Notes under the pieces: generated by a model | The model's input: the letters and a program-made list of their open reading frames with translations, nothing else | Told to the model about the DNA's origin: nothing | Databases searched by the model: none | Program-made: the position numbers and the translations under genes | Shown here: piece by piece, positions 7,267-16,019 of the stretch | Layout of the letters: every line of letters begins with the position of its first letter | Position numbering within the stretch: the first letter of the stretch is position 1 | Source: AB-137-C09 sp964645625 | GTDB taxonomy: Bacteria > Pseudomonadota > Zetaproteobacteria > Mariprofundales > Mariprofundaceae | Length of the DNA: 36,438 bases | Reading direction: 5' to 3' | Assembly: GCA_964645625.1 (NCBI GenBank) | Contig: CAZYAI010000024.1 | Span: 1 to 36,438 of the forward strand

Positions 7267-8817
7267 TCACTCGAATGGCTTAGCTTCAAAAGCAACGATA
7301 TTACGCTCTGAGCTGGCGAAGCTGACGCCAACCAACCAGACCTCACCCTGCCCGGCATATTTCTCGGCATAGCCTTTCGCCTCAATCTGCGTCATGGCAT
7401 TGCCGTCGCCTTCCATTTCTACCACTTTGAATTCGATGATGAAAATGCGCCTGCCCAGTTTCACGGTCATGTCGATGCGCCCTTTGCTGGTGGCATCTTC
7501 GGCGATTACCTCCAGGCCTAAGCCGACGAAGTAGCAATAGACGACAGAGCAATAATAGCCCTCATAATTGGCCAGTTGATTGTTGCGATACCAGTCGTGG
7601 GGAATGGAGGCGAAAAAGCTGTGAAAGATAGCGCGCAGGTCGTTGGGGTTGCCTGATTCCAGGCAGCGATAGAGTGCCATGCTGCTGCTGCGTTGTGCTG
7701 AATCGGCATGGGTAAGCTGATCGAGCAGGCTGCCGTGCAGACTTTGGCGCACTTCGCGGTTAGGCCAGCCCAAACGGTAGTAAATCGAGCCGCCCAAATC
7801 CTCCTTGCCCGTGATGGTCAGGTAACCCGTCTGGAACATCAATGTTTCCAAGGGAATACGATCCACATCAAAGGTGCTTAGCAGTGCCTCATCGGCCTGA
7901 AGGTTATCGAGGTCGGGCGCGTTTACGCCGCGCTGTTGCAGCAGGCGAATAAGAAACGACGGGCTACCTGTTTCAAACCAGAAGTTACGGAAAACACGCT
8001 CATCCAAATAAAGCAGCACATCAAAGGGGTTATAGACCGATTCGCCATCAAAACTATAGCCATTGTACCACGTTTTAACCTTGTCCATATCGACACCATC
8101 AAGCCAGTCAACAAAGGTATGGCGCAGCTCGACATCGGTATAACCACACAGGCTGGCATAGCGACTATCCAGGGTAATATCCTTCAGGTTATTCAACCCA
8201 CTGAACAGGGACACTTTGCTGAATTTACTCACCCCAGTAAGCAGCGCAAAGCGGATGTGGCTGTCTGAATCCTTGATGACGGAATAAAAGCCTTTCAGCC
8301 CTTCGCGTACGGCAATCGCTACTTCATCGCGCCCTGCCACCAGATTATCGAGAATCGGCTTGTCATATTCATCAATCAGCAGGACGACGGGGTGACCAAA
8401 TTTTTGCTGCAACTGGCTCATAAGATCAGCAAAACGACCTGCAATGCTCTCGCTACGCGGTGGTAAGTCATAAGCTCGCTCATGACTGCCTAATATATCA
8501 CGTAAGCGACGATTTAATTCATCACGGCTATCAATAATGCCGCCGCCGAAGCTGATATGAATCACCGGATATTGGATGGACCAATCCCAGTTGTTTTCCA
8601 CGGCCAACCCCTTGAACAGTGCTTGCTCCCCAGCAAACAGCGATTTCAAGGTGCTCACCAGCAGCGATTTCCCAAAGCGACGCGGACGCGAGATAAAATA
8701 GTATCTTCCGCCATCCACCATTTGTTGAATCAGGGCAGTTTTATCAACGTAGCAATAATCCCCTTCAATGATTTTTGAAAAGGTTTGAATGCCGATGGGT
8801 AGTTTTTTGCGTGCCAT
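7267..8817 (-). CDS. AAA-ATPase-like / PD-(D/E)XK nuclease protein, copy 1
   Basis: 516 residues. N-terminal AAA-ATPase_like domain (PF09820 type): the Walker A variant RPRRFGKS at 44-51 and Walker B VVLLIDEYD at 144-152. The C-terminal PDDEXK_9 domain (PF08011, DUF1703 type) has Asp449 in GRIDM and E462-F-K464 as the nuclease triad. ATG 8817 is chosen for its GGAGA ribosome site; the frame extends upstream to 8877 without one. Members occur as expanded paralogous families in many bacteria; the role is unproven, with defence or mobile-element biology suspected. It lies 60 bases downstream of a near-identical copy. Large blocks are almost identical in DNA, while residues about 94-142 and about 240-300 differ, which suggests duplication with gene conversion. 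Confidence 0.85.
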   Translation of the reverse strand: MARKKLPIGIQTFSKIIEGDYCYVDKTALIQQMVDGGRYYFISRPRRFGKSLLVSTLKSLFAGEQALFKGLAVENNWDWSIQYPVIHISFGGGIIDSRDELNRRLRDILGSHERAYDLPPRSESIAGRFADLMSQLQQKFGHPVVLLIDEYDKPILDNLVAGRDEVAIAVREGLKGFYSVIKDSDSHIRFALLTGVSKFSKVSLFSGLNNLKDITLDSRYASLCGYTDVELRHTFVDWLDGVDMDKVKTWYNGYSFDGESVYNPFDVLLYLDERVFRNFWFETGSPSFLIRLLQQRGVNAPDLDNLQADEALLSTFDVDRIPLETLMFQTGYLTITGKEDLGGSIYYRLGWPNREVRQSLHGSLLDQLTHADSAQRSSSMALYRCLESGNPNDLRAIFHSFFASIPHDWYRNNQLANYEGYYCSVVYCYFVGLGLEVIAEDATSKGRIDMTVKLGRRIFIIEFKVVEMEGDGNAMTQIEAKGYAEKYAGQGEVWLVGVSFASSERNIVAFEAKPFE

Positions 8818-8877
8818 GGTTTCTCCAATCTGTTTGCCGTAAGCCGTAAGGGTAGTCCGTAAACGTCTCGGCGTCAT

Positions 8878-10431
8878 TCACTCGAGTGGCCTGGCCTCAA
8901 AGCCGACGATATTACGCTCTGAGCTGGCGAAGCTCACGCCGACCAACCACACTTCACCCTGCGCGGCATATTTTTCGGCGTAGCCTTTTGCTTCAATCTG
9001 CGCCATGGCGTTGCCGTCGCCTTCCATTTCTACCACTTTGAATTCGATGATGAAAATGCGCCTGCCCAGTTTCACGGTCATGTCTATGCGCCCTTTGCTG
9101 GTGGCATCTTCAGCGACCACTTCCAGCCCTAGACCGACGAAGTAGCAATAGACGACAGAGCAATAATAGCCCTCGTAGTTGGCTAGTTGATTGTTGCGAT
9201 ACCAATCGTGGGGAATGGAGGCGAAAAAGGAATGAAAGATGGCGCGCAGGTCGTTGGGGTCGCCTGATTCCAGGCAGCGATAGAGTGCCATGCTGCTGCT
9301 GCGCTGTGCTGAATCGGCATGGGTGAGTTGATCGAGCAGGCTGCCGTGCAGACTTTGGCGCACTTCGCGGTTAGGCCAGCCCAAACGGTAGTAAATCGAG
9401 CCGCCCAAATCCTCCTTGCCCGTGATGGTCAGGTAACCCGTCTGGAACATCAATGTTTCCAAGGGAATACGATCCACATCAAAGGTGCTTAGTAGTGCCT
9501 CATCGGCCTGAAGGTTGTCGAGGTCAGGCGCGTTCACACCGCGCTGTTGCAGCAGGCGGATGAGGAACGACGGGCTACCTGTTTCAAACCAGAAATTGCG
9601 GAACTGGCGGTTTTTCAGGTAAAGCAGCACATCAAACGGATTGTAAACTGGCTCGCCATCAAAATTATAACCGTTATACCAGCGGCGAACCTGATCCATA
9701 TTCACACCATCAAGCCAGTCAACAAAGGTCTGGCGCAGCTCGGCATCGGTATAACCACACAGGCTGGCAAAAGGTGGTGACAGCGTGATATCCTCCAGAT
9801 TATTCAGTCCGCTGAATAACGACACTTTACTGAATTTACTCACTCCGGTAAGCAGCGCAAAGCGGATGTGGCTGTCTGAATCCTTGATGACGGAGTAAAA
9901 GCCTTTCAGTCCTTCGCGCACGGCAATCGCCACCTCATCGCGTCCTGCCACCAGATTGTCGAGAATCGGCTTATCGTATTCGTCAATCAGCAGGACGACG
10001 GGTTGACCAAAGCGTTCATGCAACTCAAGAATCATCTGGCGAAACTGGACGCTGGCTGGCTCATGTTCGCGCAACTCAAGTTTATAACGCGCAGCATGCT
10101 CACGAATGGTTGCCAGCAGGAGTGTCTCCAACATGTCGCGGCTATCAGCGAGGCCGCCACCGAAGCTGATATGAATCACTGGATATTGGGTGGACCAATC
10201 CCAGTTGTTTTCCACAGCCAGCCCTTTGAACAACGCTTGTTCCCCAGCAAACAGCGATTTCAGGGTACTCACCAGCAGCGATTTCCCAAAGCGGCGCGGA
10301 CGCGAAATGAAATAGTAGCTTCCACTATCCACCATTTGCTGAATTAGGGCGGTTTTATCAACGTAGCAATAATCGTGCGTTATGATTTCGGAAAAGGTTT
10401 GAATACCGATGGGGAGTTTTTTGCGTGTCAT
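8878..10431 (-). CDS. AAA-ATPase-like / PD-(D/E)XK nuclease protein, copy 2
   Basis: 517 residues with the same architecture as the neighbour: RPRRFGKS P-loop, VVLLIDEYDKP Walker B, and C-terminal GRIDM...EFKV nuclease motifs, all intact. ATG 10431 carries the same GGAGAAACC leader as copy 1, so the duplication included the ribosome site. Being first in the minus-strand order, it likely supplies the transcript for both copies. The diverged inner blocks (for example ETLLLATIREHAARYKLELR in place of the other copy's sequence) fall between the Walker motifs and in the mid-protein, where target or partner recognition could lie. It may act as a distinct-specificity pair with copy 1. Confidence 0.85.
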   Translation of the reverse strand: MTRKKLPIGIQTFSEIITHDYCYVDKTALIQQMVDSGSYYFISRPRRFGKSLLVSTLKSLFAGEQALFKGLAVENNWDWSTQYPVIHISFGGGLADSRDMLETLLLATIREHAARYKLELREHEPASVQFRQMILELHERFGQPVVLLIDEYDKPILDNLVAGRDEVAIAVREGLKGFYSVIKDSDSHIRFALLTGVSKFSKVSLFSGLNNLEDITLSPPFASLCGYTDAELRQTFVDWLDGVNMDQVRRWYNGYNFDGEPVYNPFDVLLYLKNRQFRNFWFETGSPSFLIRLLQQRGVNAPDLDNLQADEALLSTFDVDRIPLETLMFQTGYLTITGKEDLGGSIYYRLGWPNREVRQSLHGSLLDQLTHADSAQRSSSMALYRCLESGDPNDLRAIFHSFFASIPHDWYRNNQLANYEGYYCSVVYCYFVGLGLEVVAEDATSKGRIDMTVKLGRRIFIIEFKVVEMEGDGNAMAQIEAKGYAEKYAAQGEVWLVGVSFASSERNIVGFEARPLE

Positions 10432-10560
10432 GGTTTCTCCAGCTTGTTCGCCATAAGTTAGTTGCAAGGGGAAGATCACACCAAAAGTCGAAAGCCTGTC
10501 TGTTGTTTGTAGGGTGAACGCTCTCTTCTCACTCTGCGAATCGCTATAAATTCAACTTTT

Positions 10561-10585
10561 CAAGCCTGACACCTTCACAGGCTTG
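10561..10585. repeat. Short inverted repeat between sduA and the nuclease genes
   Basis: CAAGCCTG (10561-10568) and CAGGCTTG (10578-10585) form an 8-bp stem with a 9-base loop, and CTGACACCT/CTTGACACCT repeats lie nearby. There is no clear T-run in either direction, so it is a weak terminator at best. Similar CAAGCCTGACACC-like motifs accompany REP-associated transposases elsewhere; that link is only a recollection. Confidence 0.4.
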
Positions 10586-10596
10586 ACACCTCCATG

Positions 10597-11553
10597 TTAG
10601 CTGCCAAACCCAACAATTCTTTTTGCTCTGTCAAGAACATGATCATAAGTCATTATTGTTAAATTGTGATAACCAGAATTTAGTATTCTAAATGCTTCAA
10701 CTTGTTTTTCATTCCAGTCATTAGAGCGACCAAATATGAGTATACAACGTGGTTTTATCGTCTTAATCCCGTCAACTCTTTCCAGAAACTTAATGCTATT
10801 TGCCTCTCTTTCAACTTCATAGATATAAGAAGACGCTTGAGTTACTGCCTTGATCAGGTCAGTAGAAGGAACATAATTCCCATGATCTAATGTCTTTGAC
10901 CAAAAGTGTATTCCGCCTTCAGGGCGTTTAATTTCAATAATATCTAAAAAGCCATCATAAGCTTCCATTAAGAAGTCAGTTATGTTTTGCGTGTCAATAG
11001 ACCTTTCATCAAGTATTCGAACAAAATCACTTCCCAAAACCCAACTGTTTTTCTCGAACCACACTTGCCATTTTGATTCCACTAAGTTGTTATTAAGCAT
11101 GTTTTCAAATTCATTTATAGCCTTTACGCGTTTGGCATGAAAAAGTCCAGCTTCAAGCTCTTCGGGGATTACGTCATTAGTTAGTATAAATTCTATAATT
11201 TTGCTTTTATCAGGTAGTGAAAATAACGCCTTGATTTGATTTGCATTTGATTTTTCAAATGGCTTATCTAGTGGAATGAATGCCTTAACACCCTCCTTAA
11301 AGGGTTCATAATTTTCTTGTAGGAATTTTATAAGATTTTTAAATTCCTCATTATCAAAGGTTAATTCACTTTTCGGGCTTAATGATTCAGGCTCTTCGTT
11401 TTCATGCGAACCCTTAGGCTTCTTGTATCTGCCAACTTTTAGAGTAACTTCATCTTCATGTGTGTTATGAGGTATTTTCCAAAAAACTGCACGAGTGATA
11501 ACCGTCTGTTTATCTCTTAGGACTGTAAATAATTTGTCTTTAACCTTTGACAT
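10597..11553 (-). CDS. sduA: Shedu anti-phage nuclease SduA
   Basis: 318 residues. The C-terminal half matches the Shedu SduA domain (PF14082, formerly DUF4263): FEKNSWVLG (167-174), DFLMEAYDGFLDIIEIKRP (193-211) with the PD-(D/E)XK core Asp204, Glu207, Lys209, then the helix AVTQASSYIYEVE. Shedu is a one-gene defence system: a nuclease domain with a variable N-terminal sensor that restricts phage. Here residues 1-140 are the variable part, and I do not recognise a domain in them. The gene is clearly AT-rich against both neighbours, which points to horizontal acquisition. ATG 11553 has an AAGAAG ribosome site. It shares strand with the ATPase-nuclease pair but is 165 bases away, probably with its own promoter. 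Confidence 0.88.
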   Translation of the reverse strand: MSKVKDKLFTVLRDKQTVITRAVFWKIPHNTHEDEVTLKVGRYKKPKGSHENEEPESLSPKSELTFDNEEFKNLIKFLQENYEPFKEGVKAFIPLDKPFEKSNANQIKALFSLPDKSKIIEFILTNDVIPEELEAGLFHAKRVKAINEFENMLNNNLVESKWQVWFEKNSWVLGSDFVRILDERSIDTQNITDFLMEAYDGFLDIIEIKRPEGGIHFWSKTLDHGNYVPSTDLIKAVTQASSYIYEVEREANSIKFLERVDGIKTIKPRCILIFGRSNDWNEKQVEAFRILNSGYHNLTIMTYDHVLDRAKRIVGFGS

Positions 11554-11730
11554 TTACTCGCTTCTTCTTTTGCAACTAACTAATTATTACACGGAATGTG
11601 CGGAATGAGTTCCGTATATCAATAATATTCAGAGAATATACAGAACACGCTACCGCATTAGATTCACTCATTTCCGCAAGTGTGTGTCAGCTTAATCGTG
11701 ATTGCAATATCTTTAAACGCGCCCGCATGT

Positions 11731-13968
11731 TCACAGCTTCACTTTACGCAGACGCAATGCGTTGCTTACTACCGAGACGGAACTCAAGCTCATGGCGGCG
11801 GCGGCGAACATGGGGGAGAGAAGGATGCCGAATATGGGGTAGAGCGCGCCAGCGGCGATGGGTACGCCGATGGCGTTATATATAAAGGCGAAAAAGAGGT
11901 TCTGGCGAATATTGCGCATGGTGGCGCGGGAGAGGCGGCGGGCACGTAGGATGCCGGTCAGATCACCACGTACCAGCGTCACGCCAGCTGACTCCATCGC
12001 CACATCGGTGCCGCTGCCCATGGCGATGCCGACATGTGCCTGTGCCAATGCTGGGGCATCGTTGATGCCATCGCCAGCCATGGCGACGATTTTACCCGCC
12101 GCTTGCAGTTCCTTGATGGCCGCTGTTTTATCTTCTGGCAGCAGGCTGGCTTTGAACTGGTCGATCCCCGCCTGAGCGGCAATGGCGGCGGCGGTGACTG
12201 GATTGTCGCCGGTGAGCATCACCACCTCAGTCCCTTCGGCGCGCAGCTCGGCGATCACAGCAGCGGTGTTTGCTTTGATCGGATCGGCGATACCGAACAG
12301 GGCGCATAGTTTGCCATCTACGGCCATCAATACCGGGCTTTCATGTGCGGGAAGGGTTGGCAGATCATCGCAGTGAATCCCCTCTTCCACCATCCAGGCT
12401 TGTGCACCGATTTGGATCTTCTGTCCTTCAACCATCGCACGGACCCCTTTGCCGGGGGTGGCACTGAACTGCTCTGCCGTAGCGAAGCTGATCCCCTGCT
12501 CCGTGGCCGCAGCGACAATGGCGCTGGCCAGCGGATGTTCGCTGCTGCGCTCAACACTGGCGGCGAAGCGAAGCAATTCTGCTTTCTCCATTTCGGCCAA
12601 CGGCAGCAGGCTGGTGAGGTGCGGTTTGCCCTCGGTCAGGGTGCCGGTTTTATCCACCACCAGCGTATCGACCTTCTCCATCACCTCCAGCACACTGGCG
12701 TTTTTGATCAACACCCCCTCGGTTGCTCCGCGCCCGGAGCCAACCATGATGGAGATGGGGGTGGCCAGTCCCAGCGCGCAGGGGCAGGCGATGAGTAGCA
12801 CCGACATCATGGTGGTAAAGGCATAGACCGATGAGGGCGACGGCCCGAACAGCCACCAGATGGCGAAGGTAAGCAGCGCAATGCAAATAATAACGGTGAC
12901 AAACACAGCGGCCACCCGATCAACCAGCCGCGCAATGGCTGGTTTGCTCGCCTGCGCCTGACGCACCGCCTCGATCAGATGGGCAAGCAGGGTTTCGCTG
13001 CCGACATGATCGGCGCGGATCAGCAAGCTGCCGTGACCGTTCACCGTCCCGGCCAGCACGGAATCATCCACCGCTTTGGCCACCGGCATCGGCTCACCGG
13101 AAATCATCGACTCGTCGATGCGACTCTCCCCCTCGCTGACGATGCCATCCACGGGAATTTTCTCGCCGGGACGCACGCGCAGCAGATCGCCGGACTGCAC
13201 CTGGGCAACGGGGATATCCACCTCCTGCTGCTCGCGTACCAGTCGTGCCGTGCGCGGGGTCAGGCCGATCAACAGGCGGATCGATTCTCCCGTCTTGCCG
13301 CGAGCACGCGCTTCTAACCCCTGCCCGAGGTGTATCAAGCCAAGAATCACCAGCCCCGCCTCGAAATAGAGGTGGCGCGCGCTGACGGCAACCAGATCAG
13401 GCTGAAGCACCAGCACCATCGAATAGAGCCAGGCACTGGCTGTGCCAAGGCCAACCAACGTATCCATGGTGCCGCTCAGGTAGCGGATGCTGTGAATCAA
13501 ACCCAGGTAGTAGTCGCGACCGATATAGAGCATCAACAGCAGGGTGAGCAGGCCAGTGGTTAACCAGAAGGTGTGGCCGTCTTCAAGATCGGGCAGCAGC
13601 CCCGCCATATTGCAGGCCATGAGCAGCAGGCCGACGCCTGCACCGAGCGCGGCATGAACGAAATGGCGACGCACGCCAGCAGCCTCCGTCGCCTGCTGAC
13701 TGGCCAGCAATTGGGCAGGGTCGGCATCGGGTTGCATGGGGTGTGAAGTGCGCCCGGTAGTAGCAATGGCGGCAACAATCGCATCAGACACGCTCGCTAC
13801 ATCGCCATCCACCTCTACCAGCGCGGTGTGATCCACCAGACTGACGCTGGCACTGCTCACCCCGCTCACGCCGATAATCGCTGCCTCCACCTTGGCGATG
13901 CAGCTAGCGCAACGCATCCCATCCACCGCAATGCGGATCAGGGTTGGTTCAGTAGTGGGTGAAGTCAT
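11731..13968 (-). CDS. copA: Copper-exporting P1B-type ATPase
   Basis: 745 residues. One N-terminal heavy-metal-associated domain with GMRCASC (about 17-23), then the P1B membrane segments with the CPCALGLATP metal site, the phosphorylation loop DKTGTLTEG, the SSEHPLA (HP) motif and the hinge GDGINDAPAL. It pumps Cu(I) out of the cytoplasm at the expense of ATP. GGAGG lies 9-10 bases upstream of ATG 13968. High GC compared with sduA downstream. The copper regulator (CueR or CopY type) is not in the window; a 13-bp palindrome lies about 80 bases upstream. A decayed copy of this gene's start lies at about 15926-16008. Confidence 0.95.
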   Translation of the reverse strand: MTSPTTEPTLIRIAVDGMRCASCIAKVEAAIIGVSGVSSASVSLVDHTALVEVDGDVASVSDAIVAAIATTGRTSHPMQPDADPAQLLASQQATEAAGVRRHFVHAALGAGVGLLLMACNMAGLLPDLEDGHTFWLTTGLLTLLLMLYIGRDYYLGLIHSIRYLSGTMDTLVGLGTASAWLYSMVLVLQPDLVAVSARHLYFEAGLVILGLIHLGQGLEARARGKTGESIRLLIGLTPRTARLVREQQEVDIPVAQVQSGDLLRVRPGEKIPVDGIVSEGESRIDESMISGEPMPVAKAVDDSVLAGTVNGHGSLLIRADHVGSETLLAHLIEAVRQAQASKPAIARLVDRVAAVFVTVIICIALLTFAIWWLFGPSPSSVYAFTTMMSVLLIACPCALGLATPISIMVGSGRGATEGVLIKNASVLEVMEKVDTLVVDKTGTLTEGKPHLTSLLPLAEMEKAELLRFAASVERSSEHPLASAIVAAATEQGISFATAEQFSATPGKGVRAMVEGQKIQIGAQAWMVEEGIHCDDLPTLPAHESPVLMAVDGKLCALFGIADPIKANTAAVIAELRAEGTEVVMLTGDNPVTAAAIAAQAGIDQFKASLLPEDKTAAIKELQAAGKIVAMAGDGINDAPALAQAHVGIAMGSGTDVAMESAGVTLVRGDLTGILRARRLSRATMRNIRQNLFFAFIYNAIGVPIAAGALYPIFGILLSPMFAAAAMSLSSVSVVSNALRLRKVKL

Positions 13969-14049
13969 AGTCAGGTGCCTCCGAGTAGAATTTCAGTCTG
14001 TGAGTGTGACGCAATGAAGCTTTGCACGCAACCGCTATTCTGATTGCCG

Positions 14050-14062
14050 TGTGAATTTCACA
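14050..14062. promoter_or_regulatory. 13-bp palindrome upstream of copA, candidate operator
   Basis: TGTGAATTTCACA is a perfect odd-length palindrome about 80 bases upstream of the copA start. It resembles a CRP half-site pair but with a 3-base rather than 6-base centre, so it is not a standard CRP site, nor is it a recognisable CueR box. Confidence 0.3.
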
Positions 14063-14102
14063 ATAAACTGGGAAAAGGTGGTTAAGATGGAGGTCATCTT
14101 TT

Positions 14103-14336
14103 GTAGGGTGGATAAGGCTTTGCGCAGCCACCAAACGTATGAACAACCTACGAGCCAACCATACTCAACTCACGACCCTTCAATCAAAAGATTTAGGCTG
14201 ATACGGCATAGCGAGAAACAACCTCATGGCATGCTGAACATTGGGGGCTGCAACAACTCCACAATTCTTCTTCGACAAAGCAGCTCCAGAGAAACCTGCA
14301 ACGTTTGGTGGCTGCGCAAAGCCTTATCCACCCTAC
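14103..14336. repeat. Element bounded by perfect 36-bp inverted repeats
   Basis: Bases 14103-14138 and 14301-14336 are exact reverse complements over 36 bp, with an unrelated 162-bp centre. Each arm is itself a REP-like hairpin (GGTGG...CCACC outside GGCT-TTGCGC-AGCC). It resembles a paired REP unit (REPIN) or a MITE; I find no clear target duplication. No transposase is encoded. Confidence 0.8.
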
Positions 14337-14375
14337 GCAAGCCATTCATTCGACCCTTGCTGGAATAGTTCAAGC

Positions 14376-14405
14376 TTATCTGTGTTTATCCGTGTTCATC
14401 TCTGG
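14376..14405. repeat. Degenerate 10-bp tandem repeat
   Basis: Three units follow one another: TTATCTGTGT, TTATCCGTGT, TCATCTCTGG. The motif is of a kind seen dispersed in intergenic DNA of diverse bacteria. Function unknown. Confidence 0.5.
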
Positions 14406-14549
14406 ACTATCACCTCAGCCTGTGCACACGCATGTACCTGTGATGAATGAGAAGGTAATTTGTGAGACCTGAATTGTTGTAAATATGTACAATTGCGCGT
14501 TTGCCATGAATGGTTCGGCATCTGTTTAAATATGCTTTGGGAGAATGAT

Positions 14550-15590
14550 TTGGAATTACTCATGGAATACGGCCTGTTTTTGGCTAAGACCATTACGCTG
14601 GTCGTCGCGATAGCGGTTGTGGTGATGATGGTGTTTGCCACCTCGCGTAAAGCGGGTCAGGACGATCAGGAGATCGAGATCACCAATCTCAACGAACAGT
14701 ACAGAGACTTGCAACATTCGCTGGAGCAGGCTGTGCTTAGCAAAGAGGCGCTGAAGGCGATCACCAAAGAGGAAAAAAAGAGCGAAAAGCTTGAGAAAAA
14801 AGAGAAGAAGAAACACCCTGAAAGCGATGATGATCAAAAACGGGTGTTTGTCGCCAGCTTTAAGGGGGACATCAAGGCATCCGATACCGAGGGGCTGCGC
14901 GAGATCATCTCCATGCTGCTCTGCGTCGCCAGGCCGAGTGATGAAGTGGTGATCAAGCTGGAGAGTCAGGGTGGTATGGTGCATAGCTACGGTTATGCCG
15001 CAAGCCAGCTTGCCAGGGTGAAGGAGGCGGGCATTCCTTTGACCGTCTGCATTGACATGGTGGCGGCCAGTGGTGGCTACATGATGGCCTGTGTGGCTGA
15101 CAGGATTCTGGCTGCACCATTTGCGATTCTCGGCTCGATTGGCATGGTGGCCCAGATTCCCAACTTCCACAAGCTGCTCAAGAAAAATGACATTGATTAC
15201 GAAACCCTGACTGCCGGAGAGTACAAACGAACCATGACCATGTTCGGTGAAAATACCGAAAAGGGGCGTAAAAAGTTTATTGAGGATCTGGAAGATACCC
15301 ATACTCTGTTCAAAGAGTTCGTAGCCGAAAACAGGCCGATGTTGGATCTGGCGACGGTGGCGACGGGTGAGGTGTGGTATGGCAAACGTGCGCTGGAACA
15401 TCATCTGATTGATGAAATAAAAACATCGGATACCTATGTGTTTGAATTGTGCAAAGATTTTGATGTCTACGAAGTAACCTACGAGCAGAAGAAAACCGTG
15501 CTGCAAAAACTGGGCATCAACCTTCAGCATACGATTGAACAGGCCATCGACAGAGCGCTTCATTCGGTAGGCAACAGAGTGGGTTTATAA
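14550..15590 (+). CDS. sohB: Periplasmic-facing serine peptidase SohB
   Basis: 346 residues, S49 (SppA/SohB) family membrane peptidase. An N-terminal membrane segment (about 5-30) is followed by a charged Lys/Glu-rich linker and then the peptidase fold. The catalytic Ser174 lies in VAASGGYMMACVAD and Lys226 in AGEYKRT, the Ser-Lys dyad of the family. The start is TTG 14550: it gives (M)ELLMEYGLFLAK, which aligns with E. coli SohB MELLSEYGLFLAK, and it has GGGAG (14539-14543) six bases upstream. ATG 14562 would drop the first four residues, and upstream ATGs lack support. A small exported protein follows 17 bases downstream, likely in the same transcript. Confidence 0.93.
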   Translation: MELLMEYGLFLAKTITLVVAIAVVVMMVFATSRKAGQDDQEIEITNLNEQYRDLQHSLEQAVLSKEALKAITKEEKKSEKLEKKEKKKHPESDDDQKRVFVASFKGDIKASDTEGLREIISMLLCVARPSDEVVIKLESQGGMVHSYGYAASQLARVKEAGIPLTVCIDMVAASGGYMMACVADRILAAPFAILGSIGMVAQIPNFHKLLKKNDIDYETLTAGEYKRTMTMFGENTEKGRKKFIEDLEDTHTLFKEFVAENRPMLDLATVATGEVWYGKRALEHHLIDEIKTSDTYVFELCKDFDVYEVTYEQKKTVLQKLGINLQHTIEQAIDRALHSVGNRVGL

Positions 15591-15607
15591 ATACCTCGGA
15601 GGGTGTG

Positions 15608-15898
15608 ATGAAAATAGTGGTGGTATTATTGAGTCTGTTATTTCTTTCGCAAACAGCTTCCGCTGCCCTGACGCCGCAATATCAGAATATGAAAGATCTG
15701 GATGTGATGGTTTCGTTTATCAAAGCGCATCCACGGGTGATGATGCGATTAACATCAATCGACTTTACATCATTCACCATCCTGTACGGCAATGACTGCA
15801 AAGCGACCTTTGCCCGCAAGTCAGTCGCGAAACCCAGCGGATGGGTTGGCCCCGCAAACCCGCTGGAGTTCAAACACGCCACATGTGATTTGGATTAA
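15608..15898 (+). CDS. Small exported protein of unknown function
   Basis: 96 residues with a signal peptide ending in TASA (cleavage near residue 20). The mature protein is about 76 residues with two Cys (near YGNDCKATF and the C-terminal ATCDLD) that may form a disulfide in the periplasm. ATG 15608 has GGAGG five bases upstream; GTG 15605 is less likely. It is 17 bases after sohB, so it could be a substrate or partner of the SohB peptidase. I do not recognise the family. Confidence 0.7.
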   Translation: MKIVVVLLSLLFLSQTASAALTPQYQNMKDLDVMVSFIKAHPRVMMRLTSIDFTSFTILYGNDCKATFARKSVAKPSGWVGPANPLEFKHATCDLD

Positions 15899-15925
15899 AC
15901 AGGATACGGTTGGCTGCATCGTCAT

Positions 15926-16008
15926 TCACCCCAATACGGGTTATAGTGGATGGCGATGTAGCTGGTAATGTCATAGTAAGGTGCCGCCGAGAGAGATTCA
16001 GCTTGTTA
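15926..16008 (-). pseudogene. Decayed duplicate of the copA 5' end
   Basis: On the minus strand an ATG at 15974 reads MTLPATSPSTITRIGVND, which parallels CopA MTSPTTEPTLIRIAVDG. The bases before it (GTCATAGTAAGGTGCCGCCG on the plus strand) match the copA leader (GTCATAGTCAGGTGCCTCCG). Similarity ends before the GMxCxxC metal site, and the frame closes after 34 codons inside the gene above. It is a fragment of a second heavy-metal ATPase or HMA gene left by rearrangement. Confidence 0.5.
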
Positions 16009-16019
16009 GAAAAACACCC

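Larger units (their letters stand above)
13969..14549. other. Gap between copA and sohB, filled with repeats
   Basis: I see no gene in these 580 bases. They hold the copA leader with a 13-bp palindrome, a pair of perfect 36-bp inverted repeats (14103-14336), a degenerate 10-bp tandem repeat (14376-14405), and the divergent sohB leader. Short open frames here encode repeat sequence and show no family features. Confidence 0.6.

Noticed and set aside
10561..10585. Rho-independent terminator after sduA
   Set aside because: The stem lacks a T-run on the minus strand, so it is listed only as an inverted repeat.
14050..14062. CRP site upstream of copA
   Set aside because: The half-sites TGTGA/TCACA are 3 rather than 6 bases apart, so it does not fit CRP; retained only as an unnamed palindrome.
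14556..15563. 335-codon minus-strand frame opposite sohB
   Set aside because: Covers sohB almost exactly in antisense; the sense frame has the catalytic residues and a ribosome site.
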